Assembly: GCA_902805475.1 (NCBI GenBank)
Contig: CADCSX010000001.1
Location: 1,488,001-1,552,000 of the forward strand
DNA length: 64,000 bases
Source of the DNA: Entonaema liquescens
Lineage: Eukaryota; Ascomycota; Sordariomycetes; Xylariales; Xylariaceae
Direction of reading: 5' to 3'
Positions 22,876 to 33,783 of the stretch are shown in pieces; within the stretch, counting starts at the first letter, position 1, and each line of letters starts with the position of its first letter. The notes under the pieces are model-generated. The model saw only the letters and a program-made list of their open reading frames with translations, was not told where the DNA came from and made no database searches. A program made the translations under genes and the position numbers.

Positions 22876-24572
22876 TTAAACTTCCTTACCGCTTGATGCA
22901 GCACCGCCTCTTTTCGCGTTCCCACCTCCTCTCGCGTTCCCACCTCTTCTCGCGTTCCCACCTCCTCTCGAAGGTGTATTACCCGATGAAGGTGTGCCCC
23001 TCGCCGAAGATGACGGCGTGGAAAATGTGGGCGGTGTGGATGCTTGGGGTTGGCGGCTGGGGGATGCAGAGGTGGATTTGGGCTGAGCCTTTCTATCGTT
23101 GGCTGAGCTCATCTTTGCTCTAGAAGCCTCTTGTCCCCTTTCGAGAGTTTGAAAAGAGGTGGCTCGATCGCTTTTCAGAGGGCTAATCATGACAAACATA
23201 ACTACTCTTGCATCTGATTCGATGACAGGTCTCAACGCTCGTACGAGATCTGTGCTCCAAATCGGACGAGTCCCAGCTGCTATAGAGCTAATAAGCCTGT
23301 TCAAACTCATGAGTGAAGTGTTGATGTCAACTCCCTCTCTATGGGCGGCGCCGACCGATTGCATCTCGTTCGGCTTTTCGCTTCCGGCGAGGTCGACGAT
23401 ACTAAGGATGCCATTAGAAGGGTTTTCTCCACGTGTAAGTGGGACTCTTGAAATCTCGAACGTCAAGATCATATGCGAACGGGAACTAGTCGCGTTCATG
23501 CTGGTTCCTGAGGTTTCCCTGAGCTTTATAGCATCATCAATCAAGGACAGGGCTTCTTCGAGGGAGGGTAATAACATCTTTCGAGCAGTATCTGCTGAAA
23601 TGGGCTCCCCCTTCTTACCTACCTCCGATGCTTGCAGGAGATCATAAATCTTATTCAGATAAATCTCTTGGATGTTCAGAGTGATGGAATGTTCGAACTC
23701 TTCTGCTAGGGCTTCCCGGGTCTTGAACATTAGATCTAAGGCCCTTGGAATTATTCCATCTTCTTTGATATCCGTGCCCCTGTGACCAAGAGTAAAGGTC
23801 TTTCCAGCACCGGTTTGCCCATAAGCAAACAGTACAGCCTTTGGCCTTCCATTGAAGATTCAACGAGGTCGCTGATATGATTGAAAACATCATCGTTGGT
23901 ATCCGAGGGACCAAAGATACGCTCGAAATCGAATATTCTTGGGTTGTCTGGGACTGTCGCTCCCGTAAAGTTAGTCCTCGTCATGGGGATGGCCATTTTC
24001 CCCAGTATTGGGAGTACTCCCTCTCTGTTGTGGACCAAAGTCTACAAGATCTTCTTCTGGGGTGTCTTTTCCGTGAGGCCGGATCCTGCATAAAACCCTA
24101 ATGTTACCTTGGATATCTCGAATGGTTGTAACGAGGGCTTGGCTTTTCTTTCTTTCCTCCTCCAGTAACACCTGAAGGCGGCTATTAAGCACTGTTTTAT
24201 CATCTAATTGAGCCTTAATCTCTTCAAGTTCGGAGCTGTTTACTTGAGGGTGGTTTTCAATGCCGTGGCTGGTATTACTGGAACTTGGGATGTCATGGTC
24301 AATTCCAGTGGAGCTTTGCGCGCCATTACTGGTCTCGACGGAGTCCGAAGCATTGTCTGCGCGGTGTACGAAGGAATTACTTGAGTCGGGGATCCTTAGG
24401 TCATGGCTCCTTCTAAAATCTCTAGTATTATATCCTTAGATTTGACCAACTCGATAGGTACGGGTTTCCATGCCGTTGTATGGGTTTCAACGGAAATCAA
24501 GGCGATTTTCTCAAGGTTATCTAGCCGGCGCAATATCCTTGAGAGCATCTCTTCCTGTGTTAAGTGATCCAT
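22876..24572 (-). pseudogene. Kinesin-14-like motor gene with several frameshifts
   Basis: Minus-strand sequence of a C-terminal kinesin motor. It begins at ATG 24572 (MDHLTQEEMLSRILRRLDNL), has a neck coiled coil (ELEEIKAQLDDKTVLNSRLQ) and DIQGNIRVLCRIRP at the start of the motor. Then come FDFERIFGP, the P-loop GQTGAGKT (about 23800-23826), switch I SSRSH, switch II DLAGSE and the motor end VVMFVMISPLKSD, followed by a Gly/Arg/Ser-rich tail. The pieces lie in different frames: changes occur near 24396-24450, twice around 24000-24060, and near 23845 at an AAA run before KAVLFAYGQTGAGKT. Intron lengths that would repair them were tested and do not fit. Motor residues are otherwise well preserved, so decay is recent or some indels are sequencing errors. 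If functional it would be a minus-end-directed spindle or transport motor. Confidence 0.75.
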
Positions 24573-25174
24573 TATGTCTAAAGTATCAAGATAAAGTGGT
24601 AAAATGGATAATACCGATCTGGGTTATTTCTTAGCGGAATTATGTACGGAGGTTTGAAGGTGCTGGATTCTAAGATTAAGTAATGATCTGTGAATTCACT
24701 TAGCTTCTGGGAATTTTGAAAGGAAATTATCGATTATTTTGAAATATTTTATATTTCATGGAAATAGAGCGTTGTTTCGTATAAAATCAACTGTTCCTTG
24801 GATATCAATAAACAATTCTATTGAGCTTATACATGTATCTCTATTCATCATACGTTACACTCTATCTCCATTCAAAAGTAGTCTGCCTGTCGTTTTTACA
24901 TAAAGATTGTGCTTTATAGTTTAATCGGCCCCTTTCCAACACATCGAAGTGTAATTAAGCTTCATCTTGCGCCCAGACGACTGACACCGGAACAAACATA
25001 TGTAGGTAATGCAGGTAGTTTGATAAAATGATCGAAATATCTCATGAGCGAAAGGAATGTCTAGCTTAGGTAGATATACTTTCTTGTGTTCTACGAATGA
25101 GCTGTCCCTCAAATGCTCATTTTGGCAACTGATACCAGTTGGAATACTGGTTGAGTCCAGGACGTGTCGTGCAA
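24573..25174. other. Intergenic region between the kinesin and acetyltransferase loci
   Basis: About 600 bp, moderately AT-rich, with no recognised gene. It should hold the promoter of the kinesin locus and the 3' flank of the acetyltransferase gene. Confidence 0.45.
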
Positions 25175-26097
25175 CTATCGACTGATTCCAGTGCGCATAA
25201 AAAGGTTAGGTGGCCTGTCTCGTGAGAGGAATTCGCTATCGACTTCATACTCTATGTCAGGACCTTCGGCAAGAAAGCCTAGACGGGAGTAGACATGCCT
25301 TCCCACTAGATTACCAGTTAGTTATTACAGCTTGGGGAGTTACGCATAGCCCTGGACTTGATATCTAAGCTAGGAGGGAATAGAGTATTGGATTTACATG
25401 TTGAATGGATATAGTGAGGGATGAGAAGATTGCATATACGAAATTAAGGCATAAAAAGTGTAAACTTACTACTTGATGCTTCTGTAATAGCCTCAAGACC
25501 ACCCCGACGTTGCGCTTCGTTGAGACCCCACTGGACCAGTTTCTGTGCGATTCCTCTTCGTTGGTAAGCCGGATCGACGGAGCACGAGCGGAGATGCATC
25601 ACGGCTGGCGGATGCGACGTTGCCTTTTCCTTGGTAACCTCGACACGGCGCTTTGCAAACGAACGTAAAACCTGAGTCAGGTAGCGTTGCTCGACTTCGT
25701 CACCTGGATAGAGCGCCTTGATATCCGAAGAAATATTTTGGTCGGTAGGCGGCTGTTCGCCATGGCCTTCGACTACTGATAACTGTTCCCAGACGGCCAG
25801 ACCAGCCACAACGGATCGTCCCTGGTCGGAAACAGTGGCTTTGAGAAAAATGGTATTCGCATTTCCCTGATTATCGTATTTAATATTGCGCCATTTCTCA
25901 ACTAACTTTACTGCGGCACGGGCTCTGCCCTCGGGCGTATCCCATCCAGGATTCATAGCTATCCAGAGAGTGTCTTTAACCTGGTTGCCAAACGCATTGC
26001 AGGCACAGTCAAATCCAGCAATAACATCTTCTTCGCGGTCAATGACCTGAATTTGAGGCTCTTCCCCTGGCGGTTTAGTTTTAGGTTGGTGAGCCAT
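25175..26097 (-). CDS. GNAT-family N-acetyltransferase
   Basis: Two minus-strand exons, 26097-25470 and 25305-25175; the 164-bp intron has a GTAAGT donor, a CTAAC branch point and a TAG acceptor. 252 aa from MAHQPKTKPPGEEPQIQVID to MRTGISR. The acetyl-CoA-binding motif A is clear (RSCSVDPAYQRRGIAQKLVQ, with the Q-R-x-G-x-A turn), followed by the EASSMGRHVYSRLGF segment that closes the fold and is completed only by the second exon. GNAT enzymes move an acetyl group from acetyl-CoA to an amine on a small molecule or protein; the substrate cannot be told from sequence. No signal peptide, so probably cytosolic. Confidence 0.88.
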
Positions 26098-26561
26098 GTT
26101 GTAAGAAAACTAGAATACCTATTCTGGTTGATGATGAAGGAAGTGGAGAAGCTTCACGAAATATTGATGGAGATTGTATCATTATAGTTGGCTCAGCGCG
26201 ACTAAATATTAAAACATCTCCTATTACCTAATAATATCGAAGTCTTAAATAGCTAAGTTGCCAAGAGTATTATAAACTCGCTAACACCCTTTTAATCATT
26301 TAGCATATAGAACATTTATAGGATAGTCTACAAAAGTACCTCCGTGTTATACTAAACGGAACTACACTATTGCTATAGGCTGCTATAAATAAATCACCGC
26401 TCCGTTTAGGGCCAATTTGCTTGGTTATATAGGGGTAAGTTGATCTATAGGCTTCTTCTTCTCGTTTCCTATACGCATCCGGCTTCGGTTTCGGCCTCGG
26501 CCTTCGGCGTAAGATGGTGACTACGGAAGTCGATACTGTTTCTGAGTAGGCAAATGCTATT
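26098..26561. other. Intergenic region
   Basis: 464 bp between the start of the acetyltransferase gene and the stop of the permease gene, both on the minus strand. AT-rich, presumably the acetyltransferase promoter plus the permease 3' flank. Nothing else recognised. Confidence 0.45.
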
Positions 26562-28376
26562 TCAGTCCCACCCCCATAATATGCAAGTCTTCCTCAACCA
26601 CCAATTTCTCTTCCGCTTGACAGGGGAATCTAGCGCTTCAATGGCGGCATCGGCTTCCTCATCTGCTAGTATATCCGCCAACCCTGTCTTTAGATCAACG
26701 GAGTGAGGTGTCCTAATCCAGGGGTCTTTCCTAACTGAGACTCTGTGGCCGAAGTATATCAAGGAGAATACTAGAATTCCAATGTATGCTGTAAGGAAGT
26801 CTGACGCATTAAACCGACTAGGGAAGAACACCGAAAATCCGTTTAGCAGCCCAAAGATACTGAATGCTACTATACCAATCCATGCCGCCCATGGCTGTAG
26901 GACGCTTGTGTAGGGTAAATCAGAATCAGATATACCTTGTGCGACACATGCCTTCTTGAAGCGAAAGTATATGAGGCAGCAACAAACCCAGCTTATGAAC
27001 GCTGCCGTGTTAATGATACTTACGAACCAATTGAATACGATGCTACTGACAATACCGACGTTGAGGTATGCTAGCAAAGATAATAAACTTGACGCAATGA
27101 CAGCATAAACTGGTACCCCGTGCTTGCTACAATAGCTGAATATCTTGGGCGCGTTTCCAGCTATGGCAAGCGAGTATAAGGAGCGGCTGGACATGTATAA
27201 TACCGAATTCCCGCTCGACCATGCTGATGTTATGATCACAGCGTTAATAATACTGTCTAATACATGAATCCCAGCCCCCTTTATAGCGATGACCCATGGA
27301 AATGCAGCTGCTCCTGTTCCGCCGTTGGTTAACGCCGGTTCGTCACTCCGACATATGACCCCAATAGCAAGCGCACCAAGCGCGTAAAACATAATTAAGC
27401 GCCAGATGAAGTGCAAAGCAGCCTTCGGGAGGTTCTTGCGGGGAGACTTCATCTCACCTGCTGTGATGATGATCAACTCAGGACTAAAGTTGAAGCTGAA
27501 GCATGAGTAAATCAAGGTAAATAAAAAGGCACAGAACCGGCCGCCAGCACCTCCTACGAGATACTCTTTGGTCGCCCCGGGGTTCTGCCAATACCAAAAG
27601 CCCAACCGGGTATGGTTCGGCCCGCCGCCGAAGAACAAGACTACGGATAGAATCAATAGCCCGATGATAGTGAAAACTTTGACCGACGCACACCAAAACT
27701 CGACCTCGGCGTAAACTCTAACTGGAAAGAAGTTCAGCGCAATGATGACTACTAGCATTATCGTGATCCATACGGCGACTGGCACCGTAGTAGGCCAATA
27801 ACTGATCACGACTGCAGCAGCTGTTATCTCGTATGCGACGCTTATACCCCAGGTATACCAATACAGCCAACCTAATGCGAACCCGAGACTAGGCGACACG
27901 ATTCGGTTTCCATAATATGCCACAGACATGCCCGTCACCGGCAGATATGCAGCGACCTCGACGATAGCGGTGACGATGCCATAGACGAGGAAACAGATTA
28001 CCACATAGGCAGAGAAGAGAAAGGCAGGGCCCGCAATGGCCAGTGCCTGCCCTGTCCCGACAAAGAGTCCGGTACCAATGGTGCCGCCTATGACAAGCAT
28101 CTGCGCATGCTGTGATATGAGTTAGTTCCCGGCCCTTTCAGCTAGTAAGTCATAGTCTCAGATTTAGGAATTGGCGCAATGCGTTAATTTCTTAATCTGC
28201 CTAATGAGCCCCAAGGCAGACTTGACAACAAGGGGAGTCGAACATACGCGGGATTTGATAGATCTCTTAGTGCCATGCAAGGCAACCTCAAGGTCCTCAT
28301 CGGAATTCCCCGGTCTTCGAGGAATATCTGCCAAGGACGGCTCGGGTCCCTTTGGTTCCTGTTGCTCTATAGACAT
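26562..28376 (-). CDS. Amino-acid permease (APC superfamily, fungal YAT type)
   Basis: Two minus-strand exons, 28376-28248 and 28109-26562; intron from GTATGT to CACAG with a CTAAC branch point. 558 aa. The first exon gives a cytosolic N-tail (MSIEQQEPKGPEPSLADIPR); the splice creates SRHAQMLVIGGTIGTGLFVG, the diagnostic first helix of amino-acid permeases with the substrate-binding GTG. About twelve transmembrane segments follow. Other family marks are SFNFSPELIIITAGEMKSPR, which corresponds to the helix 6-loop region, and SSRSLYSLAIAGNAPKIF. It imports amino acids by proton symport at the plasma membrane; specificity is unknown. Length is normal for the family. Confidence 0.93.
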
Positions 28377-29361
28377 TCTCTACTGCGGCGCTATTACTGC
28401 TGTACGTGGTAGCACAAAAAGCACTTAGCCTTGTGAAAGATTCCGTGCTCATTTTTAGTTCAGAGGACGGATTTTTCTTGCTTACTGATGACGACCCTGT
28501 TGATTCGCGTGGGGTGCAGGTTTATCCTATCGCTAAGTTGCATTTGCTCATCACGTCCTGTTCATTGGCTTACAGGCTTGATCTTGCAGGAGCGAATAAT
28601 CTGATTGCTGATCCCACAAGTATAATGTAAGCTTAATATAGGTTTTCTTAAGCAAAGTTTTAGACTAGAAGGTAATATTTTTATACAGGTTAAGCAGTCA
28701 TTGAATGGCTTATATTTACTTCCCCATCCTGATATACTGGCAGGACACGTGTTGTAGGTAATAGTTTTCAAAGGAGCTTTGAACAATACTACGGCCATAT
28801 AAGACAACTATTGAATCAATACAGATTACATAGTGACTGATACAAGCTTCGCCCTTGAAGGCTTCTTGTCTCAATTCTATATTAGACATTTGTGCTCGTA
28901 TTTTCTGGTATTACCTAGGCGACTGTGGTGGTAGCGGGGTGGATTACTTTTATTGAAGTAATTATATCCTGTTTAATATACCAGTGACACGAGATAGGGT
29001 TAAATAAGACAGCATAGTATTGTTACACAACGTAAGCTAACCACCTAAATTGTACCTAATTTAGGCACGCTATTGTTGTACAACTGTGGCTCCTCAACTC
29101 TTGTTTTAATGTTAGGTATACATATTATACGCAAGCCTTGGGATAAGTTAGATCATGGCTAGGCATATGTTTATTTAGTATGGCGGTATCCCGCTTGTAA
29201 GTTCTTTATGTTGATGTATACACACAGTCATGAGACCAAATTACTCCTTCGCTTTCAATAAACCAACGGAGGTCGCTTTAGAGGGACCAATATAACCTGC
29301 TAATACCACACAGAACGGATCGATAGCTAAGAGCGAATTACACAGACCCCTTAGCGACTCC
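28377..29361. promoter_or_regulatory. Divergent intergenic region, permease and DUF3176 genes
   Basis: 985 bp between divergent genes, so both promoters should lie here. No specific element assigned and no additional gene recognised. Confidence 0.4.
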
Positions 29362-31414
29362 ATGATGCAAAAGAATTACGGCCCTAGAGAAAATGATATT
29401 AACCTGCCAGATTTCCATCTGGATTGGGAAATACCAATCAGCTCTCCAAAGGCTGATCATACAATGACTCCCAGTATTGGGAATGAGAATGATCAAGAAC
29501 TCGAAGCTTCTCCTAGCCTGGGTTCTGACCAACGGGGGCACGAATATAGGAGGAGAGATTGGTTCCGCGGCTGGGGCCTCGAAATATTTAGCCTCCTAAT
29601 CGCAATAACAGCTTTTATTTCGCTTATTGTCGTCCTCAAGAAAGCAGAGAACCAGCCCTTAATAGCTTGGTCATTTCCAATAGCATTTAACGCTGTAATA
29701 TCAGCCCTATCAATCACCATGAGAACTCTGCTGGCTTTCGCTATCGGTTCCTGTCTCGGCCAGGGAAAGTGGGCTTGGTTTAAGAAAAGACAGGGTTCGC
29801 TATCTCGTTTTGTTGCTTTTGATGATGCAAGCCGAGGTCCTCTTGGCTGCGTTTCATTAATCATGGTCCTCGAATCGCGGTATGTTATACGAATGGCTTA
29901 CGTTGTGGTTACTGTGGAAAATTCTAATTCCTGTTTGTAGATATTGGGCCTCCCTGGGGGCTTGGGTAACGTTACTGTTACTGATTCTAGATCCCTGTAT
30001 CCAATCTTTGATCACATTCAAGGGTCAAATAGACATTACCGGGCAAAACGACTCAAGGATTGCAAAGGCTACAAGACTAGACATTGGCGAATGGGTATAT
30101 GAGGATGCGGCAGCAGCTACTATCGGTCGTGAGGATTTTTTGCGCTCTTATCGTGTATATCCGGATGTGGGCATGTCCACGATTTCGGTACTCGGGTTTG
30201 TTAATACATCGACTTCGCAGCCTTCGCAACCTCCCTTGGTATCTTGTCGAACAGGCAACTGCACATGGCCAACGTATTCATCTCTCGGAGTTTGTAGCAC
30301 ATGTTTAGATGTTTCTAAGCATATTGGCAAGGAAAAGGGATTGGGTATGCCGGATATAAATGAGCTCTCACCATGCCACGACATTACTTATTCATTCGTG
30401 GCGAATTATACAACGTACTCTGTCCCTTATTATTCGGGACGTCCACTTTTGATACAGAATACCGATGGCTTCGCGAACGTCAGCGCATGTCTTCCTAGAT
30501 CTCGCGTCGGACTTTCAGCTGTCTTTCGCCCTAACGAAACATATAGATTCGGTAACTCGACCTCGCTTCTAGCATCCTTCGTCATCCTTGAACTCCCACT
30601 CGACTACTGGGACAGTGTTATCACGATTGAAAATTCCACGCCAAAAGCGACCGAATGTGCTTTGGAGTATTGTGGGCGTATACACGAAGCGGTTATGCGC
30701 GATGGCCACATTGCCGAGTCTACCATAGTAGAATCGACCTCAACTGTTAATAACTCATTTCTACCCCTAGGCGATTTCTCCCAAGACGCTTTGAATATAG
30801 TGCGAGAAGATTATGGAAATTCCCTTGCTGATATAGATACACGGGCATTCGCATTGACACCCAATTTTGCATTACTTGTCGAAAGATCTGACTTACAGGT
30901 GGAGATTCCTAATACGGTTTACGTCTCGGACCATGTCCAACGAGTTTTCAATATCACACAAAAGTCTATCGTTTCCACTATGAGGAACTTGGCGGAAACT
31001 GGTACTTTAGAGTCTATACAATATGCTTTGACGAACTCCACTAATGTCGCAGCCACTTTCGACAATGCTGCTCGTCTAATGTCAAATAGGATGAGAGAGA
31101 TAGACGGCAGCATGGCAGATGGATCTTCGGAACAGTGGATCATTTATACCCGCGTAAACTGGAAATTCTTTGTGCTTCCTATCATCGTCGTCGCCGCAGG
31201 CTGCGTATTTGTCATTGGCACCATTTGGGATTCTACTCAGTTACGGCTCGAGACGAAGAAAACTGACTTGCTCTCGACACTTATCACTGTTGTTGACCCA
31301 GAGACGAGGGCCTTCCTTAGGAATGAGAAAAATGAGGGAGGTAAAAAAGAGGACAAGGTTTTAGCTAAGGTGGATAAGGAAGAGGATGGCTTGGTTTTAC
31401 GGTTCTTTAAATGA
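29362..31414 (+). CDS. DUF3176 multi-pass membrane protein
   Basis: Two exons, 29362-29879 and 29941-31414, with a 61-bp intron (GTATGT..GTAG). 663 aa. An acidic cytosolic N-tail is followed by three membrane segments in the first 230 residues (WGLEIFSLLIAITAFISLIV, then FPIAFNAVISALSITMRTLL, and after the splice WASLGAWVTLLLLILDPCIQ). A large extracytosolic domain with many N-glycosylation sites and the family motif CRTGNCTWPTYSSLGVCSTC follows. One more helix near the C-terminus (FFVLPIIVVAAGCVFVIGTI) leads to a charged tail. DUF3176 is a filamentous-fungal family of unknown function, often expanded and variable between species. Two ATGs open the frame; the first is used here. Confidence 0.85.
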
Positions 31415-32104
31415 TGTGAAGGATGTGTTCTTCAACTAGCAGTACGTAACCATGGCTCAGTCGTCGCAATATTTAAGTACCTAAGTGGAAGAAATAATGA
31501 TATTATACCTGCCTATTTAACATATAGATCTGATTAATTAATTAGCTATCTTTGCAAACTGTATAAATGTTGTTTTCTAGTAGTATTTACTAGGTATGTG
31601 TTTCATTCCTGGCGCTGTTGCCACCTAACGCTATGCAGACAGGCTTACTGGATCCTAGGTCTCTTTGATAGTGCCATCCGCAATGGCGAGCCATGATATG
31701 CATTCTTTGCCGAACCACCAGATATCTATAACTTAGCCGGGCAGCTAGTAGCTTACGTTACAAGAAGTCATAGCACTGTCGCGTGGTGCCCCCTTTTCCC
31801 TTAATCAAGCTATAAGTTAAATATAGTGAGAGTCCACGCATAGTGACATAGGGGAAAATAACGGCTAAAACTGAGGTTATTACCTAGATAGTGAATGAAA
31901 GCTGAAAATTTATTTGTCGAAAATAAGCCGTAGGTAATTGACGTAACCCCTATTATTCGTACGTTGGGCGCACGGATCGCCGCCCTAACCCCCCTGAAGG
32001 TAAACCGAGCGTAGGTACATATATTTCGTTTATGATGTAATAATCAACTGTTTCTTCAAGCTTCCATTCCAATGAGTAACCATATATCTTAACGATAAAG
32101 AAAT
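31415..32104. other. Convergent intergenic region
   Basis: 690 bp between the stop codons of the DUF3176 gene and the 32105-33401 gene. Nothing recognised beyond expected 3' flanks. Confidence 0.45.
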
Positions 32105-33401
32105 TTACGAAACTGGATGTTGCCACTGCTGCCAGCCAACCCACGCCTGAAATATGCTCACCGCAAGGCTCAGGATTCCAAGCAGAATAGCAATCAAGAC
32201 ACCAGCTAGTGTCGCCATCATAACGTATCTGCTACCACTCTTACGTTCCATCCATATCTCCAAGTAGCCACGCGGAGTAGGGTTTTGTATTTCGTCGTAT
32301 AAATCCATTAGTCTAAGTCCCCAATGCTCATATACAATAGGCCCTTCCTGTTGTTGCCATGACGTATCTATGTCATTACGGAGATCCGGATCGAACTTGT
32401 CTTTGGTGATGAGAGATTGAAGAAGTGACCGCGATTCAGGGTCGATGGGAAATAGAACATGCTTTAAGGTGTACATGGTCTCTTGAACAAGCTCTTTCGG
32501 TAGGTTGGAATGCCTAGATGGTTTTAACATAACCCTCCCATATACAGATTGGTACTCTATGAGCGTTTCGAGCCCAATATGAAACCTACTTCTTCGTGGA
32601 TGACCCTACATCACTATCCTGCGTACGGGCCCTTATGAGATGCTCTTTAAGGACGCTTGTATGATGATATACTGTAATCGTGCCATTCTTTCTGTCCAAA
32701 AGAAGGTGATTACCGAGGTCATCGGTTCGAACTATGGTTAATTTCGCAATTCTCTTCAGCCTTTTCATAGCTAGGGCGTTTAGAGGGATCTGCGGACGCT
32801 GGACCATATCGCTATGAGATCCAATTCGAAGTTGGCTCTGTTTGGGAATATATGAATCAACGAATTGATTGAATGAACTGCTGCTATGCCATACTGCAGG
32901 TTGCAACCCTGCTTCCAGTTGGTTGTCAGACAGTCCCTCAATAGTACATTCAAACATCGTTATCACACGCGCAGCCAAATCGAAAGCTCTGTTTTGATCG
33001 TTTGAAGGACTTGGATTGACCCCTGATTGGTCACTGATGCCAAAATGTTCCATTGTTAATTGTACGCGAGGCTTATCTGCATTGCTCTTGATATATCGAA
33101 TAATAGCAATCAACTCGCGGTGAGTCTTTATTGCTGGTGGCAATATGCTCTCAAACTCGGGGATGTAGTATGCGGTGGTCTCGCTATAGAAGTCAAAAAA
33201 GAATCGAAGTCTTTCGGCTCTCTGGTAATGGCACCTGGGGTCCTGGGGAAAGCATTTATGGTGCTTCCCTTCTGTGACCCAATCAGCACATGGTTTCCAA
33301 CCCCAAAGGGCCTCACATAACTGAGCGAAATAATTTCGAGTAGCCCTTTTTAGGGGATTCATCGAGTTAGATCCGGGCGTGTCTTCATTTAAACGATACA
33401 T
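32105..33401 (-). CDS. Fungal protein with single C-terminal membrane anchor, function unknown
   Basis: Two minus-strand exons, 33401-32627 and 32556-32105. The 70-bp intron runs from GTACGC to CATAG and is the only combination tested that joins the two frames, giving HLIRA-QYQSVYGRVMLKPSRH. 408 aa. The soluble part has mixed helical composition with TDDLGNHLLLDRKNGTITVY and SVLKEHLI near the middle, then LPKELVQETMYTLKHVLFPI. The end is a family signature: NPTPRGYLEIWMERKSGSRY followed by one strong helix (MMATLAGVLIAILLGILSLA) and WVGWQQWQHP. I recognise this C-terminal type as recurrent in unstudied filamentous-ascomycete proteins but know no function. It is divergent from the trypsin-like-fold gene at 33784, with 382 bp between start codons. 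Confidence 0.75.
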
Positions 33402-33783
33402 GATCAGCTTGCTCCTTATTTTAATTGAAGCGAACTCCTATCACGACACTGCTTATTGTTTAATGCTATTCACCGTTATGCTTAAACGTACTTTAGGTTG
33501 ATTATGTACTCTAATATCGGGGGACCTGTAAGCCTGCTGCAGTACCTTGCGGATGTATGTCTCTCTTCTGGCCTTGTGATCGGGCACTACATAATCAGTC
33601 CCAGCCACAGATGTTAATACGAAACGAGGCGTATAAATTGGGGGCGAAGTAGGCCAAAGATATTATATACTTACCTAGGTAGATAATCCTGATGGTTGTC
33701 CAGTAAATATTTGATTGCTTCCCTTTTCTTATATTTCATAGACACCTCTCAAGAAGAAAGCTCCTAGTGCCCCAACAGGCGCC
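33402..33783. promoter_or_regulatory. Shared divergent promoter region
   Basis: 382 bp between two divergent start codons, compatible with a bidirectional promoter that would co-regulate the anchored protein and the trypsin-like-fold protein. No defined element was identified. Confidence 0.45.

Noticed and set aside
24396..24572. Intron joining the first kinesin frame to the coiled-coil frame
   Set aside because: Plausible nearby GT..AG pairs have lengths that leave the wrong phase; the only phase-compatible one uses a poor CGAG acceptor and would delete in-frame sequence, so a frameshift is preferred.
32105..33401. Apparent frameshift between two minus-strand frames
   Set aside because: A 70-bp intron (32557-32626, GTACGC..CATAG) restores the frame exactly and gives a continuous sequence, so the gene is taken as intact.
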